Shown: one piece after another, positions 12,158 through 12,508 of the stretch
Layout of the letters: each line of letters opens with the position of its first letter
Position numbering within the stretch: position 1 is the stretch's first letter
Source of the DNA: an uncultured Eubacteriales bacterium
GTDB taxonomy: Bacteria > Bacillota > Clostridia > Oscillospirales > Oscillospiraceae
NCBI GenBank assembly: GCA_900554855.1
Contig: USIZ01000015.1
Span: 1 to 12,508, forward strand
DNA length: 12,508 nt
Reading direction: 5' to 3'
The notes under the pieces: generated by a model
Database searches by the model: none
What the model saw: the letters and a program-made list of their open reading frames with translations, nothing else
Told to the model about the DNA's origin: nothing
Translations under genes and position numbers: made by a program

Positions 12158-12173
12158 AACCTTTACAAGGAGG
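12157..12173 (+). repeat. 17-nt ribosome-binding element, copy 2 (before rpsH)
   Basis: An exact copy of 5601-5617 (TAACCTTTACAAGGAGG), 9 nt before the rpsH ATG. The 4-bp CCTT/AAGG pairing would cover half of the Shine-Dalgarno. Other genes of the cluster have AAGGAGG-type sites but not the preceding TAACCTTTAC. Confidence 0.8.
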
Positions 12174-12182
12174 TCAAAATCC

Positions 12183-12508
12183 ATGCATATCACTGATCCT
12201 ATTGCGGATATGCTCACCCGCATTCGCAACGCGAACACGGCGAAGCATCCCACCGTGGATGTGCCCGCTTCCAACATGAAGAAGGCTATCGCTCAGATCC
12301 TGCTGGACGAAGGTTATATCAAGAACTTCCAGCTGATCGACGACGGCACTCAGGGCGTCATCCGCATCACTCTGAAGTACAATGGCAGCGAGAAGGTCAT
12401 CTCCGGCCTTCGCCGCGTCTCCAAGCCCGGCCTGCGCGTCTACGCGGGCGCTGACGAGCTCCCCAAGGTGCTCCGCGGCTTGGGTATCGCGATCGTGTCC
12501 ACGTCCAA
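12183..12508 (+). CDS. rpsH: 30S ribosomal protein S8 (3' end outside window)
   Basis: S8 binds helix 21 of 16S rRNA and is central to 30S platform assembly; in E. coli it also represses the spc operon by binding its mRNA. The 108 complete codons visible begin MHITDPIADMLTRIRNANTA and contain VDVPASNMKKAIAQILLDEGYI, ITLKYN, ISGLRRVSKPGLRVY and LRGLGIAIVSTS. Family proteins have about 130 residues, so roughly the last 22-25 are cut by the window edge, including the conserved C-terminal segment. The open frame starts at ATG 12183, 9 nt after AAGGAGG. It heads a sub-block of the spc operon after a 204-nt gap with a likely S8-binding RNA. Confidence 0.98.
   Translation, partial: MHITDPIADMLTRIRNANTAKHPTVDVPASNMKKAIAQILLDEGYIKNFQLIDDGTQGVIRITLKYNGSEKVISGLRRVSKPGLRVYAGADELPKVLRGLGIAIVSTS

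Noticed and set aside
12157..12173. 17-nt element as a PCR-like or assembly duplication
   Set aside because: Flanking sequences on both sides differ fully from those at 5601-5617, so only the ribosome-binding element is shared.
1..12508. CRISPR array, prophage, toxin-antitoxin, tRNA or rRNA gene
   Set aside because: No regularly spaced repeats, integrase, phage or toxin signatures, and no cloverleaf or rRNA sequence were seen; the only rRNA-like piece is the short S8-site mimic before rpsH.

Overview
The window (about 60% GC by eye) reads as one chromosomal block of translation genes from a Gram-positive anaerobe, most likely class Clostridia. I infer the family Oscillospiraceae (Flavonifractor/Oscillibacter-like) from high GC, strong AAGGAGG ribosome binding sites, a zinc-type S14, Cys-rich L24, an NrnA-type DHH phosphoesterase and infB-rbfA-nrnA-truB-ribF order. 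The genus is a guess from memory. All genes are on the plus strand, and both ends cut a gene (infB on the left, rpsH on the right).

Left block (1-4585): the 3' part of infB, then rbfA, nrnA, truB and ribF, the downstream half of the nusA-infB operon. rbfA/nrnA overlap by 4 nt and nrnA/truB are 1 nt apart. A 144-nt gap between infB and rbfA holds two strong hairpins, the second resembling an intrinsic terminator. ribF is followed by an AT palindrome and a clear intrinsic terminator (4617-4654).

Spacer (4655-5179): no convincing gene. It holds a TTCTGAGC...GCGAAGGATCT repeat, a hairpin bounded by CTTAAAAC direct repeats, a hairpin abutting a sigma-A-like promoter (4863-4892), and a leader of about 280 nt before rpsJ with several helices and a possible attenuator.

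Right block (5180-12508): the S10-spc ribosomal protein cluster in classical order: rpsJ, rplC, rplD, rplW, rplB, rpsS, rplV, rpsC, rplP, rpmC, rpsQ, rplN, rplX, rplE, rpsZ, rpsH. Most genes are 9-21 nt apart or overlap, often with the stop codon fused to the next Shine-Dalgarno (TAAGGAGG). Only two junctions are long: rpsJ-rplC (139 nt) and rpsZ-rpsH (204 nt). Both are structured and both end in the same 17-nt ribosome-binding element.

The most interesting observation is in the rpsZ-rpsH gap. A long folded RNA (12021-12131) carries an internal loop that matches the S8-binding core of E. coli 16S rRNA helix 21 at 12 of 13 positions, with the same strand lengths, just upstream of rpsH, the gene for S8. 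This suggests an autogenous S8 leader placed differently from the E. coli spc site, which lies at rplE.
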